Positions 1 through 6,505 of a DNA stretch of 8,558 nt are shown in pieces; position 1 is the first letter of the stretch, and each line of letters opens with the position of its first letter. The DNA comes from an uncultured Ruminococcus sp. Lineage in GTDB: Bacteria; Bacillota; Clostridia; Oscillospirales; Ruminococcaceae. The notes below the pieces were generated by a model. That model searched no databases. It saw only the letters and a program-made list of their open reading frames with translations, and was not told the origin of the DNA. Where the stretch lies: contig CAMVIL010000037.1 in assembly GCA_947167535.1 (NCBI GenBank), positions 1 to 8,558 of the forward strand. The letters run 5' to 3'. Both the position numbers and the translations under genes were made by a program.

Positions 1-1138
<1,138 letters not shown>

Positions 1139-1145
1139 CACATCA

Positions 1146-1150
1146 CCTCC
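1146..1150 (-). promoter_or_regulatory. ribosome binding site (GGAGG) that fixes the start of the small membrane protein
   Basis: Read on the minus strand, GGAGGTGATGTG immediately precedes the ATG at 1138. The 7-nt gap is ideal and decides against the longer in-frame extension, which overlaps the -35 and -10 boxes at 1190-1218. Confidence 0.8.
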
Positions 1151-1189
1151 GTGTTTTCGCGCAGATGCCGCCGTTACGGCACACTTATT

Positions 1190-1218
1190 ATTGTACCACA
1201 CTTTATACACCTTTTCAA
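1190..1218 (-). promoter_or_regulatory. sigma-A-type promoter for the small membrane protein-proS unit
   Basis: On the minus strand a TTGAAA -35 box (1213-1218) and a TACAAT -10 box (1190-1195) are separated by exactly 17 bp. Transcription would start near 1183, leaving a leader of about 45 nt before the ATG at 1138. That leader is too short for a T-box, and no T-box GGTGGNACC-type motif is seen, so proS here does not appear to be T-box controlled from this promoter. Confidence 0.8.
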
Positions 1219-1290
1219 GACCTCGCAGGTAGTTTTTTCATTTTATTCAAATTCGCCCGACGGGACGGCAGGGGATGTGGCAAAACATGG

Positions 1291-1307
1291 TTGTACATAC
1301 TGCACAA
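1291..1307. promoter_or_regulatory. imperfect 17-bp palindrome, possible operator in the divergent intergenic region
   Basis: The sequence TTGTACA-TAC-TGCACAA is two 7-bp arms matching at six of seven positions around a 3-bp centre. It lies about equally far (60-75 bp) from the -35 boxes of the two divergent promoters. The size and symmetry suit a dimeric regulator. No regulator gene with a helix-turn-helix lies in the window, and a chance palindrome of this quality is possible. Confidence 0.3.
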
Positions 1308-1366
1308 AAAAGTTTCCGCCTGATATTCTGTTGTGACGAAAATCTGCGGCTGTTTAAATGATTTCA

Positions 1367-1395
1367 TTGCTTTTTTTTAACCCATATGGTACAAT
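1367..1395 (+). promoter_or_regulatory. sigma-A-type promoter for the LacI-sensor/GGDEF gene
   Basis: A TTGCTT -35 box (1367-1372) and a TACAAT -10 box (1390-1395) are spaced by 17 bp, with a T-rich stretch just after the -35. Transcription should start close to 1401-1402, giving a leader of about 40 nt to the ATG at 1441. This position rules out translation starting upstream of about 1400 and makes the GTG at 1402 an unlikely start. Confidence 0.75.
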
Positions 1396-1426
1396 AACTA
1401 TGTGTGGATCTATGACACTAAGGCAA

Positions 1427-1435
1427 AGGCGGTGA
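1427..1435 (+). promoter_or_regulatory. ribosome binding site (AGGCGGTGA) deciding the start of the sensor-cyclase
   Basis: The site matches the ideal AGGAGGTGA at eight of nine positions and ends its GG core 8 nt before the ATG at 1441. It supports that ATG over the in-frame GTG at 1402. Confidence 0.7.
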
Positions 1436-1440
1436 ACTGC

Positions 1441-3360
1441 ATGGCGGAAAAGACGATAGGCATTTTTATACCGAAAGTACACAAGAGCGGACGGCATGAC
1501 TATCTGTATCAGCTCTCCCAGTATGCCCGTGAGGCTGGCTACAAGACCATGTGCTTCACCTCGTATTCCGACCTTTACCACGGCGACAATTTTGACATGG
1601 GACAGAGGAGCATTTTCTATCTGGCGAAGAACGTCAGGTTCTCTGCCATGCTGGTATACAATGAGCTTTTCAAGGACGAAGAGGTAAACGATATGCTGAT
1701 ATCCCGCGGCCGCGAGCTGGGGATACCTGTGTTCACCGTCGACCGCAAGACCGACGGCGCATACCTCGTCAGCTACGATTACGGCAGCTCCTTCGGGAAG
1801 ATGGTAGACCACGTTATCGAGCGTCACCGCTGCAAGAATATCTACCTCATGAGCGGTCACCGCGGGAATCCCTATTCCGATATCCGCGAGCAGGCCTTCA
1901 GGGAGTCTCTCGAAAGGCACGGCATGACCTTTGACGAGTCGAAGGTTTACTACGGTGAGTTCTGGGAATACCCGACGACAGTCTCTACCAGAAAAATACT
2001 CGAGGACTGCGGCAGAAAGCTTCCGGACGCGATTGTCTGCGCCAACGATGTGATGGCGATAGCCGTCTGCAACGAGCTGGAGCGGAACGATATCAAGGTG
2101 CCCTATGATGTCATCGTGACCGGCTTTGACGGCATCGACCGTTCGCGGACATTCTTCCCCACCATCTCCACCGCGCGCCCTGATTATGAGGCTTCGGCAC
2201 GGTTCGTGATGGATACTATCCTCGCCGTAGACGGCGGCGCTCCCATGGAGCCCTGCGAGAGAACGTTCGGCTTCAAGCTGAGCGAAGGACAGTCCTGCGG
2301 CTGCGAGAGGATAATGGGCAGCTCGGCGGGACTCAGTAACTCCGCACTTTACGATCAGATGCTGCGGCAGCAGTCATACACCGGTGTTAACGACCGCATG
2401 GTTCTGCGAAATAACGACGGCAGAGATATCATCAGTGTCCTCGAATCGATAAAGAAATACTTCTGCGATGTGCTCTACGCAGGCATCGAGCTTTACCTCG
2501 ATCCGAGATACTTCGGCGATCCGAAGGATCAGAACTGTCCCCGCGTGCTGGCGGCACATCTTTCCCCCGAGCCGGCGCCCGACAAGAATCCCGATGATTA
2601 CAGCGTGCCCTTCATCCCCGTCTCCGAAGACCATATCTGCTCCGAGGATATCCTGAACAACACCGGCAGTGTTCTGTTTGCACCTGTGCACTGTCAGGAA
2701 AAGATATACGGCTACGTTGTGATGGAATACCGCCTCAACGACATTGTGGGCGGCGAGAGGGTGTATGATTTTGTCACCCATCTGAACTTCCTGTTCTCGT
2801 CGATAGAGAACATCGCGAAGCTGCACGAGGTCATCGAACAGCTCAATTCCCTGTACGTGCGCGATCAGCTGACCGAGCTTCTCAACCGCCACGGCTTTTA
2901 CCGCGAGCTGAAAACGCTGGTCTCCCGTGCGAAGAAGATGGGCATGAGTATGACCTTCATCTCCGCCGATCTGGACGGACTGAAGTACATCAACGATAAC
3001 TACGGCCACAACGAAGGCGATTTTGCCATCGTGAGCATTGCCGATCTGCTGGTGGATGTAGCTGGTCTGGGGAGCGTATGTGCGAGGTTCGGCGGCGACG
3101 AGTATCTGGCGGCGTGCATAACAGATGCTACACCCGAGGCTCTTTCGGAGCAGTTCAAGGTAAAGCTTGCCGAGATAAACGCTGCGGCGGGCAAGCCGTA
3201 CCCCATCAATGCGAGCTTTGGCATCGAGGTGGCGGCTGCCGAGGAAGCCGACGAGAATATCGAGGAGATAATCCGCCGTGCCGACAATAAGATGTTTGTC
3301 CAGAAGCGAAACAGCAAGTATTCAAGAGATATGAAGAAAGCGATCCTGAACGATATATAA
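1441..3360 (+). CDS. LacI-type ligand-binding domain fused to GAF-like and GGDEF domains; probable diguanylate cyclase
   Basis: A 639-residue soluble protein that probably makes cyclic di-GMP from two GTP in response to a small ligand. Residues about 3-280 form a LacI/periplasmic-binding-protein type 1 fold: it opens with KTIGIFIPKV and carries the diagnostic PDAIVCANDVMA (195-206) and VTGFDGI (226-232). There is no helix-turn-helix before it, no signal peptide and no membrane segment, so ligand sensing should be cytoplasmic. A SCGCE motif (285-289) closes this domain. Residues about 325-440 look GAF-like (VLFAPVHCQEKIYGYVVMEY, 411-430), followed by a helical linker. The GGDEF domain starts at DQLTELLNRHGF (475-486). 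It keeps metal ligand D510, K515, the guanine contacts N518 and D527, and the GGDEY signature (551-555). The RxxD inhibitory site expected nine residues before GGDEY is absent. The gene is monocistronic, divergent from proS, and ends in a terminator. The ligand is unknown. Confidence 0.9.
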   Translation: MAEKTIGIFIPKVHKSGRHDYLYQLSQYAREAGYKTMCFTSYSDLYHGDNFDMGQRSIFYLAKNVRFSAMLVYNELFKDEEVNDMLISRGRELGIPVFTVDRKTDGAYLVSYDYGSSFGKMVDHVIERHRCKNIYLMSGHRGNPYSDIREQAFRESLERHGMTFDESKVYYGEFWEYPTTVSTRKILEDCGRKLPDAIVCANDVMAIAVCNELERNDIKVPYDVIVTGFDGIDRSRTFFPTISTARPDYEASARFVMDTILAVDGGAPMEPCERTFGFKLSEGQSCGCERIMGSSAGLSNSALYDQMLRQQSYTGVNDRMVLRNNDGRDIISVLESIKKYFCDVLYAGIELYLDPRYFGDPKDQNCPRVLAAHLSPEPAPDKNPDDYSVPFIPVSEDHICSEDILNNTGSVLFAPVHCQEKIYGYVVMEYRLNDIVGGERVYDFVTHLNFLFSSIENIAKLHEVIEQLNSLYVRDQLTELLNRHGFYRELKTLVSRAKKMGMSMTFISADLDGLKYINDNYGHNEGDFAIVSIADLLVDVAGLGSVCARFGGDEYLAACITDATPEALSEQFKVKLAEINAAAGKPYPINASFGIEVAAAEEADENIEEIIRRADNKMFVQKRNSKYSRDMKKAILNDI

Positions 3361-3365
3361 CACAA

Positions 3366-3391
3366 AAAGCCCCCAAAAAACCGGGGGCTTT
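3366..3391 (+). terminator. intrinsic terminator after the sensor-cyclase, possibly bidirectional
   Basis: A 9-bp perfect stem (AAAGCCCCC at 3366-3374 with GGGGGCTTT at 3383-3391) around an 8-nt loop begins 6 nt after the sensor-cyclase stop. The rightward U-tract is short (TTTAATT). The leftward side gives CTTTTTG, so it could also stop leftward transcripts. Confidence 0.85.
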
Positions 3392-3444
3392 AATTATCGG
3401 AAAATGTAGAGTCATTATTATTATATGACCACGCAATGGGCCGC

Positions 3445-3480
3445 AAAACAAAAGAGCCGCAGCATCGTGTGCCGCGGCTC
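3445..3480 (-). terminator. intrinsic terminator of the rplJ-rplL transcript
   Basis: On the minus strand GAGCCGC (3474-3480) pairs with GCGGCTC (3454-3460) and is followed by the U-rich TTTTGTTTT (complement of 3445-3453). It lies about 65 nt after the rplL stop. Between the two is a smaller hairpin, CTCCGC-ACA-GCGGAG (3506-3520), with no T-run, perhaps a 3'-end stability element. Confidence 0.8.
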
Positions 3481-3543
3481 GAAATGTCTGTAAAGCTTTG
3501 CGAGTCTCCGCACAGCGGAGCGAATTCGCGTAAAAAGAAGAAA

Positions 3544-3918
3544 TTACTTGAGCTCTACGGTAGCGCCAGCCTCTTCGAGCTGAGCCTTGAGTTCCTCAGC
3601 CTCAGCCTTGGAAACGCCTTCCTTGATAGCCTTAGGAGCTTCCTCAACGAGAGCCTTAGCCTCCTTGAGTCCCAGACCGGTAACAGCCTTAACAACCTTG
3701 ATAACGTTCATCTTAGCGTCGCCGAAGGAAGCGAGGATTACGTCAAACTCAGTCTTCTCCTCAGCAGCACCGCCGGCAGCAGCGCCAGCAGCAGGACCAG
3801 CAGCGATTGCAGCGGTAACGCCGAACTCCTCCTGGATAGCGTCAACGAGCTCGGAAAGCTCGAGTACGGACATAGTCTTGATCTCTTCAATCAGATTTGT
3901 GATCTTTTCAGATGCCAT
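3544..3918 (-). CDS. rplL: 50S ribosomal protein L7/L12
   Basis: This 124-residue protein is the flexible stalk protein of the large subunit. It is present as several dimers on L10 and recruits and activates translational GTPases. The N-terminal dimerisation and L10-binding domain is about residues 1-33 ([20 protein letters not shown]). An Ala/Gly-rich hinge follows, then the globular C-terminal domain from [21 protein letters not shown] to the end, including the highly conserved [21 protein letters not shown] factor-binding surface. The length is normal for the family. The start ATG at 3918 has AAGGAG about 9 nt upstream. It follows rplJ after a gap of about 70 nt, as expected for co-transcription, and ends before a terminator. 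rpoB does not follow, unlike in many bacteria. Confidence 0.98.
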   Translation of the reverse strand: MASEKITNLIEEIKTMSVLELSELVDAIQEEFGVTAAIAAGPAAGAAAGGAAEEKTEFDVILASFGDAKMNVIKVVKAVTGLGLKEAKALVEEAPKAIKEGVSKAEAEELKAQLEEAGATVELK

Positions 3919-3991
3919 GATGATTAACTCCTTTTCAAATATAGTTTGTAGTTATGCAGCCTTTATGCTGCGGTTTGTGAAGCCAGCTCTA

Positions 3992-4504
3992 TTATGCTGC
4001 TTCCTCGCTCTTTTTGTCTGCAACTGCCTTGAGAGTAGCTGCCAGCTTGGTGAGAGGACCCTGCAGGGAACCAACCAGCTGTGCAAGAAGGGTCTCCTTG
4101 CCGGGGATCTTGGACAGTGCAACAACGCCTGCCTGATCGTAAACGGTGGTGCCGATGAAACCTGCCTTCAGGTTGAACTTCTCATCCTTGAACTCCTCAG
4201 CGTACTTGCCCAGCAGTCTTGCGGGAGCAGTCTCATCGTCGTTGGAGAGAGCCAGAGCAGTAGCACCGTTCAGAACGTCGTCAAGACCTTCGATACCAGC
4301 CTCCTTGAATGCGAGACGGAGCATTGTGTTCTTCTCAACGAAGTAATGCACGTTGTTCTCACGCATATCGCGGCGGAGCTTGGTGTCTTCCTCAACGGTA
4401 ACGCCCTGATAGTCAACGAGAGCACCGGACTTTGCGCTCTTGATGAGCTCAGCCAGCTCGGAAACTCTCTGCTTCTTGGTTGCTAAAACCTTTTCACTTG
4501 CCAT
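3992..4504 (-). CDS. rplJ: 50S ribosomal protein L10
   Basis: This 170-residue protein is the base of the ribosomal stalk. Its N-terminal domain binds 23S rRNA near the L11 site and its C-terminal helix carries L7/L12 dimers. The N-terminal half shows the family pattern KQRVSELAELIKSAKSGALVDY followed by VEEDTKLRRDMRENNVHYFVEKNTM. The C-terminal part, LLAQLVGSLQGPLTKLAATLKAVADKK, matches the L12-binding helix. The L10-L12 complex is known to bind its own mRNA leader and repress synthesis, and a matching leader lies directly upstream here. The ATG at 4504 is preferred over the in-frame extension to 4573 because AGAGGTGA (4513-4520) sits about 8 nt before it, and because the extension runs into the attenuator hairpin. 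rplK and rplA are not upstream. Confidence 0.97.
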   Translation of the reverse strand: MASEKVLATKKQRVSELAELIKSAKSGALVDYQGVTVEEDTKLRRDMRENNVHYFVEKNTMLRLAFKEAGIEGLDDVLNGATALALSNDDETAPARLLGKYAEEFKDEKFNLKAGFIGTTVYDQAGVVALSKIPGKETLLAQLVGSLQGPLTKLAATLKAVADKKSEEAA

Positions 4505-4544
4505 TTTGTTTTTCACCTCTTTGGATACAAGATAGCAAACGCAA

Positions 4545-4581
4545 TAAAGAAAGCCTCTTTTCGTGCGTGACAAAAAGAGGC
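4545..4581 (-). terminator. attenuator terminator in the rplJ leader
   Basis: On the minus strand GCCTCTTTT (4573-4581) pairs perfectly with AAAAGAGGC (4553-4561) around an 11-nt loop, followed directly by TTTCTTT. It lies upstream of the rplJ ribosome binding site, so it must be read through for rplJL expression. Together with the L10 leader core before it, this fits transcription attenuation by L10-L12. Confidence 0.8.
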
Positions 4582-4662
4582 GTAATTCAGCGAGTCTTTA
4601 AGTATTGCTGCAATCCTCGGCAGGTCTTACCTTTGTGCCTGCTGTCTTTAGATCACGAATGC
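4582..4662 (-). promoter_or_regulatory. ribosomal protein L10 leader (autoregulatory mRNA element)
   Basis: The minus-strand transcript from about 4662 contains the L10-leader-like core: GCAGG (4638-4642) pairs with CCTGC (4620-4624) around a loop with GGTAAGA, and the descending strand continues as CCGAGG, as I recall from L10 leaders in Firmicutes. Known L10 leaders bind the L10-(L12)4 complex. A small ATTG/CAAT hairpin (4604-4614) and an outer CAGC/GCTG pairing are possible. I infer that GAGG of the core could pair alternatively with CCTC of the attenuator's first arm as an antiterminator. A covariance-model match was not run. Confidence 0.75.
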
Positions 4663-4668
4663 CTTAAT

Positions 4669-4697
4669 ATTATAACACAAGCCCCGCGCGGTGTCAA
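4669..4697 (-). promoter_or_regulatory. perfect-consensus sigma-A promoter for rplJL
   Basis: On the minus strand TTGACA (4692-4697), a 17-bp spacer and TATAAT (4669-4674) match the housekeeping consensus at all twelve positions. This fits the very high expression of the stalk proteins. It gives a start near 4662 and a leader of about 158 nt. The -35 box is only 32 bp beyond the stop codon of the upstream hydrolase gene. Confidence 0.93.
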
Positions 4698-4729
4698 GGG
4701 ATTTGCGGCGGAAACCTGTAAACTTTCTG

Positions 4730-6076
4730 TTAAAACCCTGATTCTTTCAGCTCCCTGACCAGCTGTACGTAGTACTCCCGCACATCGAAGCCGTCGATGT
4801 TCTCGCGGAAGAGGTCTATCATGTCGCCGTGGGAGATACCGCGCTTTCTGGTGTCGGGCACCATGCTCGTCCGCTCGCCTCTCAGCGCCGACTCGACGGA
4901 TACCAGTCCGTCGTTGCCCAGCTTGGTGTAGGGCTTGTTGAGGAAGTAGCCGAGATTCAGCGGGAATCCCGCCGCGCGGCTGGTGACCATCCGCGACATC
5001 ACGCTGTGGTAGCGCACGCTCGGTGAGTCGGGGACTTCCTTTTCAAAGCGCTCGCCCGCCGCCTTGGTGAGCTCGCCTACTCCCAGCAGAAAGTGCGGGT
5101 CGCGGTCGCCGAGCCTGCTGAACAGACGGTTGTACTTTCGGTCGCAGAAATCCTTGAGGCTCTGGGGAGCCTTGTCAAGCACTCCGTCCACCCACTCGCA
5201 GCCGAAGTGGGGCGTGTTTATGGTGGTGAGCGTCGCTACGTATCTGTCCATGCCAAGCTTTGAGATGGCGTAACGGCTGTCGAGACCGCCCTTCGAGTGG
5301 GCGATGATGTTCACCTTTTCCGCTCCCGTCTCGGCGATGATGGACTTTATCTGCTCGGCTATCTCGCCCGCCGATACGGAAACGAGGTTTGCCGACTGCT
5401 GCTTGCCGTAGAAGACAGTGGCGCCGTTGCGGATAAGCTCGGCGGGGACGCGTCCCCAGTAGTTGAAATACTGCCAGTCGCGGAAGAATATGCCGTGTAC
5501 CATCAGTATCGGGTAGCGGGTGCGGCAGACCTGACTCTCGACTCTCAGTCCGTCAAGCTCGTGCTTTGCCTGCTCGAAGCGGTACTCGCTCCGTGCCGTG
5601 CGGTAGAAGCTTTTCAGCACAAGGCTGTTGACTATCGGGATGTACCATGTGAAGAACAGAAGTACCCACTGTGTCGGCTTCGCCTGCCTCGAGGACACCG
5701 CTATTCGCAGTATTCCGTTCAGGTTCATCACGAAAATCAGCAGGTATGCGACGACGATGTTAACTATCAGCCGCACAGGGGTCAGTGCTCCCGTCGCAAG
5801 GAATGCGACGATGGGCACAAGCTCCAGCCAGAGCAGAGCGCGTCCGTAGCCCAGTATGCAGGCGCCGTTTGACAGCCGCCCCAGCTTTTCGGTGCTCTTT
5901 GCCGAGATGTCCTGCTTCTGCGGGAAGGCGGTGAACACTATGAAATGCAGCGCCGCCGCGATAATGCACAGCACCTTCAGCGGTACCGACACACCAGCCG
6001 CGACAGACCACAGTCCGACGCAGTTGAACAGTATCAGCAACAGAATACAGCGTGTCAGCTGACCTGCCTTTTTCAT
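4730..6076 (-). CDS. membrane-anchored lipase-like alpha/beta hydrolase
   Basis: A 448-residue protein with a multi-pass membrane N-terminus and a C-terminal lipase-type hydrolase domain. About five hydrophobic segments are visible (residues about 10-29, 33-51, 80-98, 101-125, 136-154). From residue 188 the hydrolase begins with YPILMVHGIFF, whose HG (194-195) suits the oxyanion site. The nucleophile elbow is AHSKGG with S261. NDGLVSV supplies the likely catalytic Asp (D389), and SHGDMI the likely His (H416). The order and sequence around these residues resemble bacterial triacylglycerol lipases of the Pseudomonas type, although the first Gly of GHSxGG is Ala. The substrate is unknown; membrane lipids or acyl esters are an inference. 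The ATG at 6076 has GAGGTGG (6084-6090) 7 nt upstream. It follows the HIT gene and precedes the rplJ promoter, with no evident terminator after it. Confidence 0.85.
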   Translation of the reverse strand: MKKAGQLTRCILLLILFNCVGLWSVAAGVSVPLKVLCIIAAALHFIVFTAFPQKQDISAKSTEKLGRLSNGACILGYGRALLWLELVPIVAFLATGALTPVRLIVNIVVAYLLIFVMNLNGILRIAVSSRQAKPTQWVLLFFTWYIPIVNSLVLKSFYRTARSEYRFEQAKHELDGLRVESQVCRTRYPILMVHGIFFRDWQYFNYWGRVPAELIRNGATVFYGKQQSANLVSVSAGEIAEQIKSIIAETGAEKVNIIAHSKGGLDSRYAISKLGMDRYVATLTTINTPHFGCEWVDGVLDKAPQSLKDFCDRKYNRLFSRLGDRDPHFLLGVGELTKAAGERFEKEVPDSPSVRYHSVMSRMVTSRAAGFPLNLGYFLNKPYTKLGNDGLVSVESALRGERTSMVPDTRKRGISHGDMIDLFRENIDGFDVREYYVQLVRELKESGF

Positions 6077-6083
6077 AAGATAT

Positions 6084-6090
6084 CCACCTC
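6084..6090 (-). promoter_or_regulatory. ribosome binding site (GAGGTGG) fixing the lipase start
   Basis: It lies 7 nt before the ATG at 6076. The only in-frame start further upstream is a TTG at 6094 that would lie on the other side of this site, so the ATG is preferred. Confidence 0.75.
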
Positions 6091-6106
6091 GCAAGCTTAA
6101 AGAGTA

Positions 6107-6135
6107 CCCCTCTTTTGCACGCGGCAGCAGAGGGG
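6107..6135 (-). other. hairpin between the HIT and lipase genes (weak terminator or processing site)
   Basis: On the minus strand CCCCTCT (6129-6135) pairs with AGAGGGG (6107-6113) around a 15-nt loop. The sequence after it, TACTCTTTAAG, is not a proper U-run, so full termination is doubtful. It could lower expression of the lipase relative to alaS and the HIT gene, or protect the upstream mRNA end. Confidence 0.5.
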
Positions 6136-6144
6136 CCTTGAATA

Positions 6145-6489
6145 TCAGTCTACGCTCCAGCCGAACTTAGCGCCCGCCAGTACGTGGAAGTGTATGTGGA
6201 ACACGGTCTGTCCCGCGTTCTCGCCGCAGTTGGAGATGACGCGGAAGCCGTCCTTGAACTCCTCGTGCTCGGCAGCCAGCTTTGCTATCACCTCGTAGAT
6301 GTGGGAGATGACTGCGCTGTTGTCAGCGGTGACATCGGTGATCTTTGCGATGTGCTCCTTGGGGATCACCAGCCAGTGTATCGGAGCTATCGGGTTGATG
6401 TCGGCGAAGACGAACACCTTTTCGTCTTCGTATATCTTGGTCGAGGGTATCTCCCCCGCGATTATTTTACAGAATAAGCAATCGTTCAT
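6145..6489 (-). CDS. HIT family (HinT-like) purine nucleoside phosphoramidase
   Basis: A 114-residue cytoplasmic histidine-triad protein. It opens with CLFCKIIAGEIPS (residues 4-16), whose Cys pair is typical of zinc-containing HinT proteins, then has the DINPIAPIHWLVIPKEHI core. Near the C-terminus is the catalytic triad motif HIHFHVLAG, with H98, H100 (expected nucleophile) and H102. HinT enzymes hydrolyse AMP-lysine and aminoacyl-adenylate-like phosphoramidates, which makes the position directly after alaS meaningful: the alaS stop is only 16 nt before this start and the AGGAGGT site (6497-6503) sits in that gap, so the two are almost certainly co-transcribed. The longer frame reaching 6546 lies inside alaS and is not needed. 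Length and motifs are complete. Confidence 0.95.
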   Translation of the reverse strand: MNDCLFCKIIAGEIPSTKIYEDEKVFVFADINPIAPIHWLVIPKEHIAKITDVTADNSAVISHIYEVIAKLAAEHEEFKDGFRVISNCGENAGQTVFHIHFHVLAGAKFGWSVD

Positions 6490-6496
6490 TGTGATG

Positions 6497-6503
6497 ACCT
6501 CCT
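6497..6503 (-). promoter_or_regulatory. ribosome binding site (AGGAGGT) of the HIT gene
   Basis: A near-perfect Shine-Dalgarno fills the 16-nt gap between the alaS stop and the HIT ATG, 7 nt before that ATG. It fixes the start at 6489. Confidence 0.85.
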
Positions 6504-6505
6504 GT

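Noticed and set aside
1139..1190. A T-box riboswitch upstream of proS.
   Set aside because: The predicted leader is only about 45 nt and has no specifier stem or conserved T-box sequence.
1139..1210. N-terminal extension of the small membrane protein to 1210.
   Set aside because: The extension overlaps the -35/-10 promoter elements, so it would not be transcribed from it; a perfect GGAGG precedes the ATG at 1138.
1402..1440. GTG at 1402 as start of the sensor-cyclase, adding 13 residues.
   Set aside because: It sits at the predicted transcription start with no ribosome binding site; the ATG at 1441 has AGGCGGTGA upstream and begins right at the conserved domain.
2374..3009. Minus-strand 211-codon frame inside the sensor-cyclase.
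   Set aside because: Antisense to a gene with clear domains; no start signals or similarity.
3418..3440. Short inverted repeat GTCAT...ATGAC between the two terminators.
   Set aside because: Only 5 bp arms in AT-rich DNA; likely chance.
3587..4486. Plus-strand frames opposite rplL and rplJ, Ser/Ala-rich.
   Set aside because: Low-complexity shadows of the two ribosomal protein genes and their leader.
6077..6094. TTG at 6094 as lipase start.
   Set aside because: It lies upstream of the GAGGTGG site and would place that site inside the coding region.
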